Position numbers and translations under genes: made by a program. This document shows positions 47,795-57,622 of a stretch of DNA of 64,000 nucleotides, one piece after another. Numbering within the stretch: the first letter of the stretch is position 1; every line of letters starts with the position of its first letter. Under the pieces are notes generated by a model. The model was given only the letters and a program-made list of their open reading frames with translations. It made no database searches and had not been told where the DNA came from. This stretch comes from Herbaspirillum sp. YR522 (GTDB lineage Bacteria; Pseudomonadota; Gammaproteobacteria; Burkholderiales; Burkholderiaceae_D): assembly GCF_000282575.1 (NCBI RefSeq), contig NZ_AKJA01000015.1, positions 97,319-161,318 of the forward strand, read 5' to 3'.

Positions 47795-48712
47795 ATGAAC
47801 CACACCACCGCTGCCGCCAATTCCGCTCACCCCGATGGCCCGGGCCTGCGGCGGGTGGTGCTGGGCGTGCAATACGACGGTTCGCAATGGCAGGGCTGGC
47901 AGACCCAGCCGCATCGGCAGACGGTGCAGGACCAGCTGGAGCAGGCACTGCACCGCTTCACGCTGCAGCGCATCGCCACCACCTGCGCCGGCCGTACCGA
48001 TTCCGGGGTGCATGCGCTGGAGCAGGTGGTGCATTTCGACACCACGATCACGCGCGACCTTTTTTCGTGGGTGCGCGGCGTCAACGCCTTCCTGCCGCCC
48101 AGCATTGCGGTGCGCTGGTCGTGCGAGCAGCGCCATGTGGACGATGCCGCGGTGGCCGCGCAACTGTCGGGCCAGGCGGTCGCGCATGGCCACGCGCGCG
48201 CGGGCGTGGCCGCCGACTTCGGCTTTCACGCCCGGTTCTCGGCCACGGCCCGCACCTATCATTACGTGCTCTACAACCACCCGGTGCGCTCGCCGCTGCT
48301 GGCGGGCAAGGCCGGCTTCACGTTTCGTCCGCTGGACGCGGCGCGCATGCACGAGGCGGCACAGCAGTTGATCGGCGAGCACGACTTCACCAGCTTTCGC
48401 GCCGTCGAATGCCAGGCCAAGTCGCCGGTGCGGCACATGCAGAGCATCACCGTGCAACGCCAGGGTGACCTCATCATCTTCACGCTCAAGGCCAATGCCT
48501 TCCTGCACCACATGGTGCGCAACATCGTCGGTTCGCTGATCTTCGTGGGCACCGGCAACCAGGCGCCGCAGTGGATGGGACAGCTGCTGGCCCAGCGCGA
48601 TCGCAGCCGGGCCGCACCGACCTTCATGCCGGACGGCCTGTACCTGGCACGGGTGGACTACCCCGATACCTGGATGCTGCCGCAGGAGAACCGCCCGTGG
48701 CCATGGCTATAA
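47795..48712 (+). CDS. truA: tRNA pseudouridine(38-40) synthase
   Basis: A 305-residue enzyme converting uridines 38-40 of tRNA anticodon arms to pseudouridine. The catalytic Asp69 lies in [48 protein letters not shown] and [13 protein letters not shown] are the other family motifs. It carries about 18 extra N-terminal residues compared with E. coli TruA. trpF starts 46 bases downstream, the common truA-trpF linkage. Confidence 0.95.
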   Translation: MNHTTAAANSAHPDGPGLRRVVLGVQYDGSQWQGWQTQPHRQTVQDQLEQALHRFTLQRIATTCAGRTDSGVHALEQVVHFDTTITRDLFSWVRGVNAFLPPSIAVRWSCEQRHVDDAAVAAQLSGQAVAHGHARAGVAADFGFHARFSATARTYHYVLYNHPVRSPLLAGKAGFTFRPLDAARMHEAAQQLIGEHDFTSFRAVECQAKSPVRHMQSITVQRQGDLIIFTLKANAFLHHMVRNIVGSLIFVGTGNQAPQWMGQLLAQRDRSRAAPTFMPDGLYLARVDYPDTWMLPQENRPWPWL

Positions 48713-48758
48713 GATCGTTTATGATGGCGCAACGACAACTTTCCATAGGGCAATGAAG

Positions 48759-49439
48759 ATGAGCCAACGTACCCGCATCAAGATCTGCGGCCTGACCCGC
48801 GAAGAAGACGTGGCCGCCGCCGTACAGGCCGGCGCTGACGCCATCGGTTTCGTGTTCTACCCCAAGAGCCCCCGTTTCGTGACACCTGCCCGCGCCGCCG
48901 AGCTGGTGCGCTCGCTGCCGCCCTTCGTCAGCAGCGTGGGATTGTTCGTCAATGCATCCCTGGAAGAGCTGCGGCAAGTGCTGATGCAGGTGCCGTTGTC
49001 GCTGCTGCAGTTCCATGGCGACGAGACTCCCGCGCAGTGTGCCGAGCTGGCCGCGGCCACGGTACGCCCGTTCGTGCGCGCCGCCCGCATCGGGGCCTCG
49101 ACTACGCCCGCCGATTTGTTAGAATACGAACGTGCATATCGCTCTGCCAGTCCGTTCTTCTGCGGGCTGCTGCTCGACACCCTGGTCGAGCAGTATGGTG
49201 GTAGCGGAAAGGTCTTCGATTGGTCTCTAATCCCAAAAGAACTCGCGCCTCGGGCCGTTTTGAGTGGTGGCTTGAGCGTACTCAACGCCACTGAAGCGGT
49301 GGCGGGCGTTCGCCCTTACGCGGTCGACATCAGTAGCGGTGTCGAAGCGGCCAAGGGCATCAAGGATGCCGCAAAGATCAATGCCTTCATCGATGCGGTT
49401 CGCCTGGCCGACGCTGTGCCATTGCCAGCGTCCAACTGA
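48759..49439 (+). CDS. trpF: Phosphoribosylanthranilate isomerase
   Basis: A 226-residue TIM-barrel enzyme, the third step of tryptophan synthesis from chorismate. [27 protein letters not shown] holds the catalytic Cys; [18 protein letters not shown] and [15 protein letters not shown] (phosphate site) are conserved. ATG 48759 is preferred since AGGG lies 8 bases upstream; ATG 48753 is two codons earlier. trpB follows 14 bases later. Confidence 0.95.
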   Translation: MSQRTRIKICGLTREEDVAAAVQAGADAIGFVFYPKSPRFVTPARAAELVRSLPPFVSSVGLFVNASLEELRQVLMQVPLSLLQFHGDETPAQCAELAAATVRPFVRAARIGASTTPADLLEYERAYRSASPFFCGLLLDTLVEQYGGSGKVFDWSLIPKELAPRAVLSGGLSVLNATEAVAGVRPYAVDISSGVEAAKGIKDAAKINAFIDAVRLADAVPLPASN

Positions 49440-49453
49440 ATTCAGGATTTTCC

Positions 49454-50677
49454 ATGACAGAATTGAACACGGCTGCCCCAGGGCAGGCTGCACCCTATGA
49501 CCTGCCCGACGCACGTGGCCACTTCGGCCCCTACGGCGGCAGTTTCGTTGCCGAAACCCTGACCCTGGCGCTCGACGAGCTGCGCCAGGGTTATGAGCGG
49601 TACCAGAACGACCCCGACTTCCTGGCCGAATTCCATCACGAACTCAAGCATTTCGTCGGTCGGCCGAGTCCGGTGTATCACGCCAAGCGCTGGTCCGAGC
49701 AGGCCGGTGGCGCGCAGATCTACTTCAAGCGCGAAGACCTCAACCACACCGGCGCCCACAAGATCAACAACGTGATCGGGCAAGCGCTGCTGGCGCGGCG
49801 CATGGGCAAGAAACGCATCATCGCCGAAACCGGCGCCGGCCAGCACGGCGTGGCCACGGCCACCATCTGCGCCCGCTTCGGCATGGAGTGCATCGTCTAC
49901 ATGGGCAGCGAAGACGTCAAGCGCCAGTTGCAGAACGTCTATCGCATGAACCTGCTGGGCGCCAAGGTGATCCCGGTGGAGTCGGGCTCCAAGACGCTCA
50001 AGGATGCGCTCAACGAAGCCATGCGCGACTGGGTCACCAATGTCGAGTCGACCTTCTACATCATCGGCACCGTGGCCGGCCCGCATCCCTATCCGATGAT
50101 GGTGCGCGACTTCCAGTCGGTGATCGGCAACGAATGCATCGTGCAGATGCCCGAGATCGCATCGCGCCAGCCGGACTACGTGGTCGCGGCAGTGGGCGGC
50201 GGCTCCAACGCCATGGGCATCTTCTATCCCTACATCGATTACCGCGATGTGCAGCTGGTGGGGGTAGAGGCCGCCGGCGACGGCCTGGACAGCGGGCGTC
50301 ACTCGGCGTCGCTGACGCTGGGTTCGCCCGGGGTATTGCACGGCAACCGCACCTACCTGCTGCAGGACGAGAACGGCCAGATCATCGAGACCCACTCGGT
50401 CTCGGCCGGGCTCGACTACCCCGGCGTCGGTCCCGAGCACGCCTGGTTGAAGGACAGCGGCCGCGCCACCTATGCCTGCATCACCGATGACGAGGCGCTG
50501 GCGGCGTTCCATACCTGCTGTCGCATCGAAGGCATCATCCCGGCGCTGGAGTCGAGCCACGCACTGGCCTATGCGGCCAAGCTGGCGGCCACCCTGCCGC
50601 GTGACAAGATCGTGCTGGCCAACCTGTCCGGCCGGGGCGACAAGGACATGCACACCGTCCAGCAGCGCCTGGGTTGA
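49454..50677 (+). CDS. trpB: Tryptophan synthase beta subunit
   Basis: A 407-residue PLP enzyme that condenses indole with serine. [12 protein letters not shown] near the start; PLP-lysine 103 in [24 protein letters not shown]; and the phosphate-binding GGGSNAMG are all intact. Standard TrpB1 type, forming the alpha2-beta2 complex with the product of the next gene, which starts 21 bases downstream. Confidence 0.97.
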   Translation: MTELNTAAPGQAAPYDLPDARGHFGPYGGSFVAETLTLALDELRQGYERYQNDPDFLAEFHHELKHFVGRPSPVYHAKRWSEQAGGAQIYFKREDLNHTGAHKINNVIGQALLARRMGKKRIIAETGAGQHGVATATICARFGMECIVYMGSEDVKRQLQNVYRMNLLGAKVIPVESGSKTLKDALNEAMRDWVTNVESTFYIIGTVAGPHPYPMMVRDFQSVIGNECIVQMPEIASRQPDYVVAAVGGGSNAMGIFYPYIDYRDVQLVGVEAAGDGLDSGRHSASLTLGSPGVLHGNRTYLLQDENGQIIETHSVSAGLDYPGVGPEHAWLKDSGRATYACITDDEALAAFHTCCRIEGIIPALESSHALAYAAKLAATLPRDKIVLANLSGRGDKDMHTVQQRLG

Positions 50678-50698
50678 TCCGCCAACGAGACCGATATC

Positions 50699-51496
50699 AT
50701 GTCCAGAATCCAACCGACTTTTTCCAAGCTGGCCGAGCACAAGCGCAAGGCCCTGATCACCTTCATCACCGCCGGCGATCCGTCGCCGGAGTTGACCGTG
50801 CCGCTGATGCATGCGCTGGTGGCCGGCGGCGTCGACATCCTCGAGCTCGGCGTGCCGTTCTCCGACCCGATGGCCGAGGGGCCGGTGATCCAGCGGGCCT
50901 GCGAACGCGCCCTCAAGTTCAATGTGTCCACCCGCGACGTGCTGGACCAGGTGCGCCAGTTCCGCCAGACCAACACCCATACCCCGGTGGTGCTGATGGG
51001 GTATGCCAACCCGATCGAGCGCTTCGGCGTGGATGCCTTCATCGCCGCGGCCAGTGAGGCCGGGGTCGATGGCACCATCGTGGTCGACTACCCGCCCGAA
51101 GAGTGCGAGGACTTCGCCCGCAAGATGCAGGCGCAAGGGCTCGATCCGATCTTCCTGCTGGCGCCGACTTCCACCGAGGAACGGATTCGCCAGGTGGCGC
51201 AGTTCAGCAGCGGCTTCTCGTACTACGTCTCGCTCAAGGGCGTCACCGGCGCCGGCAATATCGATACGGCCGAAGTGGCCGAGCGCATCGCCGCCATCCG
51301 CCGCCACGTCAAGCTGCCCATCGGCGTGGGCTTCGGCATTCGCGACGGCGCCACGGCCAAGGCGGTCGCGGCGGTGGCCGATGCCGTGGTGATCGGCAGC
51401 CGTATCATTGCCGAAATCGAGAACACGCCGCCGGCACAGGCATGCGCGGCGGTGCAGGCCTTCGTGGCCGATATTCGCCAGGCGCTGGATGCCTGA
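50699..51496 (+). CDS. trpA: Tryptophan synthase alpha subunit
   Basis: A 265-residue TIM barrel that cleaves indole-3-glycerol phosphate. [33 protein letters not shown] with the catalytic Glu and Asp (Asp in [11 protein letters not shown]), and GVGFGIRDG (phosphate loop) are present. Last gene of the trpFBA operon, ended by a strong terminator. Confidence 0.96.
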   Translation: MSRIQPTFSKLAEHKRKALITFITAGDPSPELTVPLMHALVAGGVDILELGVPFSDPMAEGPVIQRACERALKFNVSTRDVLDQVRQFRQTNTHTPVVLMGYANPIERFGVDAFIAAASEAGVDGTIVVDYPPEECEDFARKMQAQGLDPIFLLAPTSTEERIRQVAQFSSGFSYYVSLKGVTGAGNIDTAEVAERIAAIRRHVKLPIGVGFGIRDGATAKAVAAVADAVVIGSRIIAEIENTPPAQACAAVQAFVADIRQALDA

Positions 51497-51515
51497 CCCG
51501 GCGGATCGGCCCTCG

Positions 51516-51546
51516 AAAAAAAAGCCTTCCGGACCGGAAGGCTTTT
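51516..51546. terminator. Bidirectional intrinsic terminator
   Basis: AAAAAGCCTTCC-GGAC-CGGAAGGCTTTTT: perfect stem with A and T tracts. It serves trpA (forward) and the convergent OB-fold gene (reverse). Confidence 0.9.
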
Positions 51547-51566
51547 TGTTTGGGCGCGAGCGTGGC

Positions 51567-51917
51567 CTATTGCAGCACGGTGACCTGCTTGACGTCGATG
51601 GTGGCATTGCTGCCGAAGTCCTTGTCGACCTCGCCTTGCAGGCGCACCCGCGTCTTCTCGCTCACCGGAGTGGTGGGAAAGCGCTTGTGGTCGATCTCGA
51701 CCTCGATGGCACCGGTGTAGTCCTGGAAGATGTAATGCTCGTCGCGCACCTTCGACACCAGCAATCCCTCAAGCAGCACCTGGCTCTTGTCGGCTGACTT
51801 GCTGGCGCGCGCCACGTCGGTGATGGCCGGGTTTTGCGAGGGGCCGGTGTATTGCGCCACGGCCTGGCCGGCCAGCAGGACCAGCGTCATGCCCAGCAGG
51901 GCGGGTATTTTGATCAT
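51567..51917 (-). CDS. Periplasmic bacterial OB-fold (BOF, YgiW/YdeI-like) protein
   Basis: A 116-residue protein. Signal peptide MIKIPALLGMTLVLLAGQAVAQ (cleavage about 21), then an OB-fold of the BOF family: SKSADKSQVLLEGLLVSKV, YIFQDYTGAIEVEIDHKRF, and VRLQGEVDKDFGSNATIDVKQV. E. coli YgiW and YdeI belong here and are linked to stress tolerance and signalling. ATG 51917 after AAGGAA; a 50-residue upstream extension is rejected. It sits in reverse orientation between trpA and accD, breaking the usual trpA-accD adjacency. Confidence 0.85.
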   Translation of the reverse strand: MIKIPALLGMTLVLLAGQAVAQYTGPSQNPAITDVARASKSADKSQVLLEGLLVSKVRDEHYIFQDYTGAIEVEIDHKRFPTTPVSEKTRVRLQGEVDKDFGSNATIDVKQVTVLQ

Positions 51918-52089
51918 GGATTTCCTTGAGGTTGGGCTTGATGCTGCTTGAGTAGCGCACGGCCCATTTGGTTCGATATTTCCCATGCCAAGGGAAGTGT
52001 ATTGCAGCCTGGAAACGAAACCGCGCCGGGCATGTAGCGGGGAATCGGCTCTGGTACAATTCGCCACCGGAAATTTGAAAGAGGATTCT

Positions 52090-52962
52090 ATGAGCTGGCT
52101 TGAGAAGTTGTTGCCACCCCAGATTCAACGCAGTGGTTCCGCAAGTCGCAAGTCGATCCCGGAAGGCTTGTGGGTCAAGTGCCCCTCCTGCGAAGCCGTA
52201 CTGTATCGTACCGACCTGGAGTCCAATCTCCATGTCTGCCCCAAGTGCAGCCACCACATGCGCATCCGCGCCCGCGCTCGTCTCGATGCCCTGCTCGACG
52301 AAGGCGGTCGCTACGAGATCGGCCAGGAGGCGCTGCCGATCGATACCCTCAAGTTCAAAGACAGCAAAAAGTACCCTGATCGTCTCAAGGACGCCATGGA
52401 ATCCACCGGTGAAACCGACGCCATGGTAGTGCTGGGCGGCGCGATCATGACCTTGCCGGTGGTGGTGGCCTGCTTCGAATTCGAATTCATGGGTGGCTCG
52501 ATGGGTTCGGTGGTGGGCGAGCGCTTCGCGCGCGGTGCCCAGGCCGCACTCGAGCAGAAAGTGCCGTTCATCTGCATTACCGCCACCGGCGGCGCCCGTA
52601 TGCAGGAAGGCCTGCTGTCGCTGATGCAGATGGCCAAGACCACCTCGATGCTGACCAAGCTGGCCGAGAAGAAACTGCCCTTCATCAGCGTGCTGACCGA
52701 CCCCACCATGGGCGGCGTGTCGGCCTCGTTTGCCTTCATGGGCGATGTCGTGATGGCCGAGCCGCGCGCCCTGATCGGGTTTGCCGGGCCGCGTGTCATC
52801 GAGAACACCGTACGCGAGAAGCTGCCGGAAGGCTTCCAGCGCGCCGAGTTCCTGTTGACCAAGGGTGCCATCGACATGATCGTCGACCGTCGCAAGATGC
52901 GCGAGGAAATCGCGCGCCTGCTGGCATTGCTGCAGAACCAGGCGGCCGAAACGGTTTCCTGA
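52090..52962 (+). CDS. accD: Acetyl-CoA carboxylase carboxyltransferase, beta subunit
   Basis: A 290-residue protein that with AccA transfers CO2 from biotin to acetyl-CoA, giving malonyl-CoA. The N-terminal zinc finger is intact (Cys31, Cys34, Cys50, Cys53 in [10 protein letters not shown] and HVCPKCSHH). The crotonase-type core shows [27 protein letters not shown] and [13 protein letters not shown]. The ATG at 52090 follows AAAGAGGA. folC follows after a terminator, so coupling is partial at most. Confidence 0.97.
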   Translation: MSWLEKLLPPQIQRSGSASRKSIPEGLWVKCPSCEAVLYRTDLESNLHVCPKCSHHMRIRARARLDALLDEGGRYEIGQEALPIDTLKFKDSKKYPDRLKDAMESTGETDAMVVLGGAIMTLPVVVACFEFEFMGGSMGSVVGERFARGAQAALEQKVPFICITATGGARMQEGLLSLMQMAKTTSMLTKLAEKKLPFISVLTDPTMGGVSASFAFMGDVVMAEPRALIGFAGPRVIENTVREKLPEGFQRAEFLLTKGAIDMIVDRRKMREEIARLLALLQNQAAETVS

Positions 52963-52978
52963 GCAGCGCATCCCATCG

Positions 52979-53018
52979 GGCCCGGATTTGCCGACCGGCA
53001 AGTCCGGGCCTTGTTTTT
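52979..53018 (+). terminator. Intrinsic terminator between accD and folC
   Basis: GGCCCGGATTTGCC and GGCAAGTCCGGGCC pair (one mismatch) around a GACC loop, followed by TTGTTTTTT. folC begins only 22 bases later. Confidence 0.85.
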
Positions 53019-53039
53019 TCCCTCGACCCGAGCGGCGCC

Positions 53040-54353
53040 ATGACATCGCAAGTACCCACTACCCCCACCACGCTCAACGAATGGCTGGCGCTGCTGGAGC
53101 AGCGACATTTCAAGCAGATAGACATGGGGCTGGAGCGCGTCGCCAAGGTCAAGCAGCGACTCGAACTGAACTTCGCCTGTCCGGTGATCATGGTCGCCGG
53201 CACCAACGGCAAGGGCTCCACCTGCGCCATGCTGGAATCGATCCTGATGCGCGCAGGCTATCGCGTCGGTCTCTACATCAAGCCGCATTTCCTGCACTTC
53301 AACGAGCGCGCGCGCATTGGTGGCGACATGGCCAGCGACGCCCAGCTGGTGGCCGCCTTCGACGCCGTCGAGGCGGTGCGCGGCGACATCTCGCTGACCT
53401 ATTTCGAATTCACCACGCTGGCCATCATGAAGTTGCTGGCCGCGGCGCCCCTGGATGTGGTCATCCTCGAAGTGGGCCTGGGCGGCCGCCTGGATGCGGT
53501 CAATGTGATCGATGCCGACGTGGCCATCGTCACCAGCATCGATATCGACCACACCGAATACCTGGGCAACACGCGCGAAGAGATCGGCTTCGAAAAGGCC
53601 GGCATCTTCCGCGCCGGCAAGGTGGCCGTGTGCGGCGACCCGATGCCGCCGAAGTCGCTCATCGAGCACGCCGAGAAGATCGGCGCCGACCTGTGGCTGA
53701 TGGGGCGCGACTTCAACTACCAGGGCGACAAGCAGCAGTGGGCTTACGGCGGGCGCGGCATGCGCCGCAACTCGCTGGCGTATCCCAGCTTGCGTGGCGC
53801 CAACCAGATCCTCAATGCCTCGGCCGCGCTGGCCGCGCTCGAAGCCTTGCGCGAAGTGTTGCCGGTGGGCGCGCAGGAAGTGCGCACAGGCCTGGCGACG
53901 GTCGAGTTGCCGGCGCGGTTCCAGGTGCTGCCAGGCCAGCCGGTGGTGATCCTGGACGTGGCGCATAACCCGCACGCGGCCGCCACGCTGGCGCAGAACC
54001 TGGACAACATGGGCTTTCATCCGTACACCTATGCGGTGTTCGGCTCCATGCTGGACAAGGATATCGAAGGCGTCATCGGTCACCTGAAGGACAGGATCGA
54101 CCACTGGTGCGTGACCGACCTGCCGCTGCCGCGCGCGGCCAGCGCCGGGCAGTTGCGCGACGCCCTGCTGGAAGCCGGGGTGCAGCCCGAATTCAGGCGC
54201 GACGCGGCACGCAGCATCGAGACCTTCGACACGCCGGCCGCGGCCTATGCAAATGCCCTCGGCAGGGCAGGCGAGAATGATAGAATTGTGGTTTTTGGAT
54301 CCTTCCTCACGGTGGCCGGTGTCATGCAGGCACGGCGACCCGGATTGCACTGA
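53040..54353 (+). CDS. folC: Dihydrofolate/folylpolyglutamate synthase
   Basis: A 437-residue Mur-ligase-like ATPase that adds glutamate to dihydropteroate and to folates. P-loop VAGTNGKGST (52-61), KPHFLHFNERARIGG, EVGLGGRLDAVNV with the catalytic Asp and Glu, SIDIDHTEYLG with the metal His, and LDVAHNPHAA at the domain junction are all seen. Single bifunctional enzyme. The start ATG 53040 sits just behind the accD terminator. The SPOR-domain gene follows about 110 bases after its stop. Confidence 0.95.
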   Translation: MTSQVPTTPTTLNEWLALLEQRHFKQIDMGLERVAKVKQRLELNFACPVIMVAGTNGKGSTCAMLESILMRAGYRVGLYIKPHFLHFNERARIGGDMASDAQLVAAFDAVEAVRGDISLTYFEFTTLAIMKLLAAAPLDVVILEVGLGGRLDAVNVIDADVAIVTSIDIDHTEYLGNTREEIGFEKAGIFRAGKVAVCGDPMPPKSLIEHAEKIGADLWLMGRDFNYQGDKQQWAYGGRGMRRNSLAYPSLRGANQILNASAALAALEALREVLPVGAQEVRTGLATVELPARFQVLPGQPVVILDVAHNPHAAATLAQNLDNMGFHPYTYAVFGSMLDKDIEGVIGHLKDRIDHWCVTDLPLPRAASAGQLRDALLEAGVQPEFRRDAARSIETFDTPAAAYANALGRAGENDRIVVFGSFLTVAGVMQARRPGLH

Positions 54354-54464
54354 TGTCGATCCTGGCCGCAGGCCGTGAGTCGCGCCTGAATAGCGCACGT
54401 GTGTTTTTCAGGAACCCCGGGGTTTGCGGGTTCTTGCCTTAAGATCAATCAACTTGACTGTCGC

Positions 54465-55403
54465 ATGGGCTTGTTCTCGTTTTTCCGTAAAAACAAGCAG
54501 GAATCTGCTTCCGACCAAGGCGAATTCCGTTCGCGTTCCGCAGAGGAAACCTCGGTTCTGCGCAGCCGTACCAGTCGTGCCGCCAATACCAGCGGCCGCG
54601 GTCCCGCCCGGGGCAAGGCCGGCAAGGAAGGCGTCGATCCCCTGTTGCCCGAAAAGAAACGTGCGCGCCGCCGCCTCATCGGCGCCGTGGCGCTGGCCCT
54701 GGCGGTAGTGATCCTGTTGCCGATGATCCTCGATTCCGAGCCGCGCCCGCTCAACGACGATATCGCCATCCAGATCCCATCCAAGGACCAGGGCGCCAAC
54801 AACACCTCCAGCGTGGCCCAGCCGGCCGCGGCGGCCAGCGAGCCGGCACGGGTGGCGTCCAGCGCGGCACTGGACCAGAAGGAAGAAATCGTCGAACCGT
54901 CGGCGGTGACGCCGGCACCGGTCACCGCACCGCCGGTGGCATCGGTCGCCCCGCCCAAGCCGGTCGAGAAGCCAGCCGCCAAGCCGGAAGAAAAGAAACC
55001 CGCCGTCGAGCACAAGGAAGAGCCCAGGAAGACCGCCAAGGTCGAGCCGCCCAAGCCCAAGGAAGCCCCCAAGCCGCATGCCACCGACAGTGGCGACGAT
55101 GCGGCGCGGGCATTGGCCATCCTCGAAGGCAAGTCCTCCAACGCCGCGGCCGACAAGAAGCCGGCCGCCGCCGCTGGCAAGTTCGTCATCCAGGTGGCGG
55201 CGCTGGCCACCCAGGACAAGGTCAATGAACTGCGCAGCAAGCTCACCGGCGCCGGCATCCATTCGTACACCCAGAAGATATCGACCCAGGGCGGCGAGCG
55301 CACCCGCATCCGCGTCGGTCCCTTCACGGGACGTGACGACGCCGAACGCACGGCGGCCCGGATCAAGAAGCTCGGCTTGAACGCGACCATCGTCCCGGCT
55401 TGA
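54465..55403 (+). CDS. SPOR-domain protein (DedD-like)
   Basis: A 312-residue bitopic inner-membrane protein. A basic cytoplasmic segment, one membrane helix (about 70-89, after KKRARRR), a long Lys/Pro/Ala-rich periplasmic linker, and a C-terminal SPOR domain (about 233-312: GKFVIQVAALATQDKVNELRSKL and TRIRVGPFTGRDDAERTAARI). SPOR domains bind denuded glycan at division septa, so it is expected at the septum. ATG 54465 lacks a good ribosome binding site but starts the conserved MGLFSFFRKNKQ. The folC-dedD-cvpA-purF order is conserved in proteobacteria. Confidence 0.9.
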   Translation: MGLFSFFRKNKQESASDQGEFRSRSAEETSVLRSRTSRAANTSGRGPARGKAGKEGVDPLLPEKKRARRRLIGAVALALAVVILLPMILDSEPRPLNDDIAIQIPSKDQGANNTSSVAQPAAAASEPARVASSAALDQKEEIVEPSAVTPAPVTAPPVASVAPPKPVEKPAAKPEEKKPAVEHKEEPRKTAKVEPPKPKEAPKPHATDSGDDAARALAILEGKSSNAAADKKPAAAAGKFVIQVAALATQDKVNELRSKLTGAGIHSYTQKISTQGGERTRIRVGPFTGRDDAERTAARIKKLGLNATIVPA

Positions 55404-55437
55404 ATTTGAGACTATCTAGCTACATATTGTTGTCATC

Positions 55438-55938
55438 GTGACGATTTTTGACTACTTGGTGTTGCTGGTGGTGGTCTGTTCGGTAATCATCAGCACCTTG
55501 CGCGGACTGGTGCGCGAAGTATTGTCATTGGCCAGCTGGATCGTGGCCCTGGTGGTGGCCAATACCTACGGTGAAGCGCTGGCGGGGATGTTGCCCGAGC
55601 TGGTGCCGGGGCAATCGACCCGGCTGATCGTGGCCTTCATCGCCTTGTTCATCGGTACCAGGCTGTTGATGGCGCTGGTGTCGAGGACCTTGAGCGAAGT
55701 GATCAAGGTCAGCGGCCTGGGCATGCTCGACCGGGCGCTGGGCAGCGTGTTCGGCGTGGCGCGCGGGATCCTGGTCGTGCTGGCGGCGGTGTTGCTGTGC
55801 GGCACCACGTCCATCCCGCAGCAGCCGTTCTGGAAGGATGCAATACTGAGCCCCTGGGCTGAACAGGCAGCGCTGCAGGTGATGCAGTTCCTGCCGGGCA
55901 AGTTTGCCGAGCATATAAGTTTTTCCGCCCCGGCCTGA
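55438..55938 (+). CDS. cvpA: CvpA family membrane protein
   Basis: A 166-residue inner-membrane protein with four hydrophobic helices; FDYLVLLVVVCSVIISTLRGLVREVLSLASWI and the later LGMLDRALGSVFGVARGILVVL are typical CvpA features. CvpA is needed for colicin V production in E. coli and for envelope stress resistance. The start is GTG at 55438, the first codon of the conserved region. It precedes purF, as usual. Confidence 0.92.
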   Translation: MTIFDYLVLLVVVCSVIISTLRGLVREVLSLASWIVALVVANTYGEALAGMLPELVPGQSTRLIVAFIALFIGTRLLMALVSRTLSEVIKVSGLGMLDRALGSVFGVARGILVVLAAVLLCGTTSIPQQPFWKDAILSPWAEQAALQVMQFLPGKFAEHISFSAPA

Positions 55939-56017
55939 CGTCGTGTTGGCGTCGCCGGGGTGTCAAGTAGCGCCTGGATTGTGGTTTTCGTCGTTTTCGT
56001 TTTGTTAGGAGTCCACC

Positions 56018-57535
56018 ATGTGTGGCATCGTCGGTATCGTCTCTCATAGCCCCGTGAACCAGATGTTGTATGACGCGCTGCTGCTGCTGCAGCACCGCGG
56101 CCAGGACGCAGCGGGTATTGCAACCAACCACCAGCAGGGTTTCTCGATGCACAAGGCCAATGGCCTGGTGCGCGACGTGTTCCGTACCCGCAACATGCGT
56201 TCGCTGCCGGGTAATACCGGTATCGGCCAGGTACGCTACCCGACCGCCGGCTCGTCCAGCGAGGAAGAGGCGCAACCGTTCTATGTCAACGCACCGTTCG
56301 GCATCATCCTGGCCCACAACGGCAACCTGACCAATGCCGACCAGCTCAAGATCGAGATGTTCAAGAACGATCGGCGCCACCTCAACACCGACTCCGATAC
56401 CGAAGTCCTGTTGAACGTGCTGGCCCACGAGCTGCAGCAGGCTACCACCGGCTATTCGCTCGATCCGGCGGCCCTGTTCAAGGCCGTGACCATGGTCCAC
56501 AAGCGGGTGCGCGGTTCGTACGCGGTGGTGGCGCAGATCGCCGGCTACGGCTTGCTGGGTTTCCGCGATCCGTACGGCATCCGCCCGATGTGCCTGGGTT
56601 TCAACGAAAGCGAACGCGGCATCGAATACATGATGGCCAGCGAGTCGGTCGCACTCGAAGGCATGGGCTTCCGCTTCCTGCGCGACGTGATGCCGGGCGA
56701 GGCGATCTTCATCGATATCGATGGCAAGCTGTACAACCAGCAATGTGCCGAAAACCCGACCCTCAATCCCTGCGCCTTCGAGTACGTCTACCTGGCCCGT
56801 CCCGACTCGGTCATCGATGGCGCCTCGGTGTACGGCACGCGCCTGAAGATGGGCGAGTTCCTGGCCGACAAGATCCGCCGCGAATTCAAGTCGGGCGAAA
56901 TCGACGTCGTCATGCCGATCCCCGATTCGTCCCGTCCGGCCGCCATGGAGCTGGCGCTGAAGTTGGGCATCGAGTACCGCGAGGGCTTCATCAAGAACCG
57001 CTACATCGGCCGTACCTTCATCATGCCCGGCCAGGCGCTGCGCAAGAAGTCGGTGCGCCAGAAGCTCAACGCCATCGTCAGCGAATTCAAGGGCAAGAAC
57101 GTGCTGCTGGTGGATGACTCCATCGTGCGGGGTACCACCAGCCGCGAGATCGTCCAGATGGCGCGCGAATCGGGCGCCAAGAATGTGATCTTCGCCTCGG
57201 CCGCGCCACCGGTGATGTTCCCCAACGTGTACGGCATCGACATGCCGACCCGTGACGAACTGATCGCCTACGGCCGCAGCACCGAGGAAGTGTGCCGTGA
57301 AATCACCGCCGATGCCCTGGTGTACCAGGACGTCGAGGCGATGAAGCGCGCCATTTCCGAATGCAACCCTGCGCTCAAGAACTTCGAGGCTTCGTGCTTC
57401 GACGGCCAGTACATCACCGGCGACATCACCCAGGAATACCTGGACCGCATCGAACTGGCGCGCAAGAACCCGCAGCCGATGCTGGAGGATGTGGTGCGCT
57501 CGCAGCTGAACCTGAACCTGGCGCGCGTGGAGTGA
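56018..57535 (+). CDS. purF: Amidophosphoribosyltransferase
   Basis: A 505-residue enzyme, first committed step of purine synthesis (PRPP + glutamine to phosphoribosylamine). The N-terminal nucleophile Cys2 follows the initiator Met (MCGIVGIVSHSPVNQ); HRGQDAAGI and the glutaminase residues follow; the PRPP motif VLLVDDSIVRGTTSREIV is near residue 365. Strong AGGAG before ATG 56018. A hairpin follows. Confidence 0.97.
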   Translation: MCGIVGIVSHSPVNQMLYDALLLLQHRGQDAAGIATNHQQGFSMHKANGLVRDVFRTRNMRSLPGNTGIGQVRYPTAGSSSEEEAQPFYVNAPFGIILAHNGNLTNADQLKIEMFKNDRRHLNTDSDTEVLLNVLAHELQQATTGYSLDPAALFKAVTMVHKRVRGSYAVVAQIAGYGLLGFRDPYGIRPMCLGFNESERGIEYMMASESVALEGMGFRFLRDVMPGEAIFIDIDGKLYNQQCAENPTLNPCAFEYVYLARPDSVIDGASVYGTRLKMGEFLADKIRREFKSGEIDVVMPIPDSSRPAAMELALKLGIEYREGFIKNRYIGRTFIMPGQALRKKSVRQKLNAIVSEFKGKNVLLVDDSIVRGTTSREIVQMARESGAKNVIFASAAPPVMFPNVYGIDMPTRDELIAYGRSTEEVCREITADALVYQDVEAMKRAISECNPALKNFEASCFDGQYITGDITQEYLDRIELARKNPQPMLEDVVRSQLNLNLARVE

Positions 57536-57564
57536 TGCCAGGCCGCGCCTGACCCGTACCTGCC

Positions 57565-57598
57565 AACGCCGGCTGCCCGAACGCAGTCGGCGTTTGTC
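57565..57598 (+). terminator. Imperfect hairpin after purF
   Basis: AACGCCG (57565-57571) pairs with CGGCGTT (57588-57594), extended by CTG/CAG inside, followed by TGTCTATC. Weak terminator. Confidence 0.5.
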
Positions 57599-57622
57599 TA
57601 TCTGCACTTTTAAATTTTCGCG

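Noticed and set aside
53019..53039. accD and folC as one tight operon
   Set aside because: A good intrinsic terminator sits directly before folC, so I do not claim full co-transcription; partial read-through is possible.
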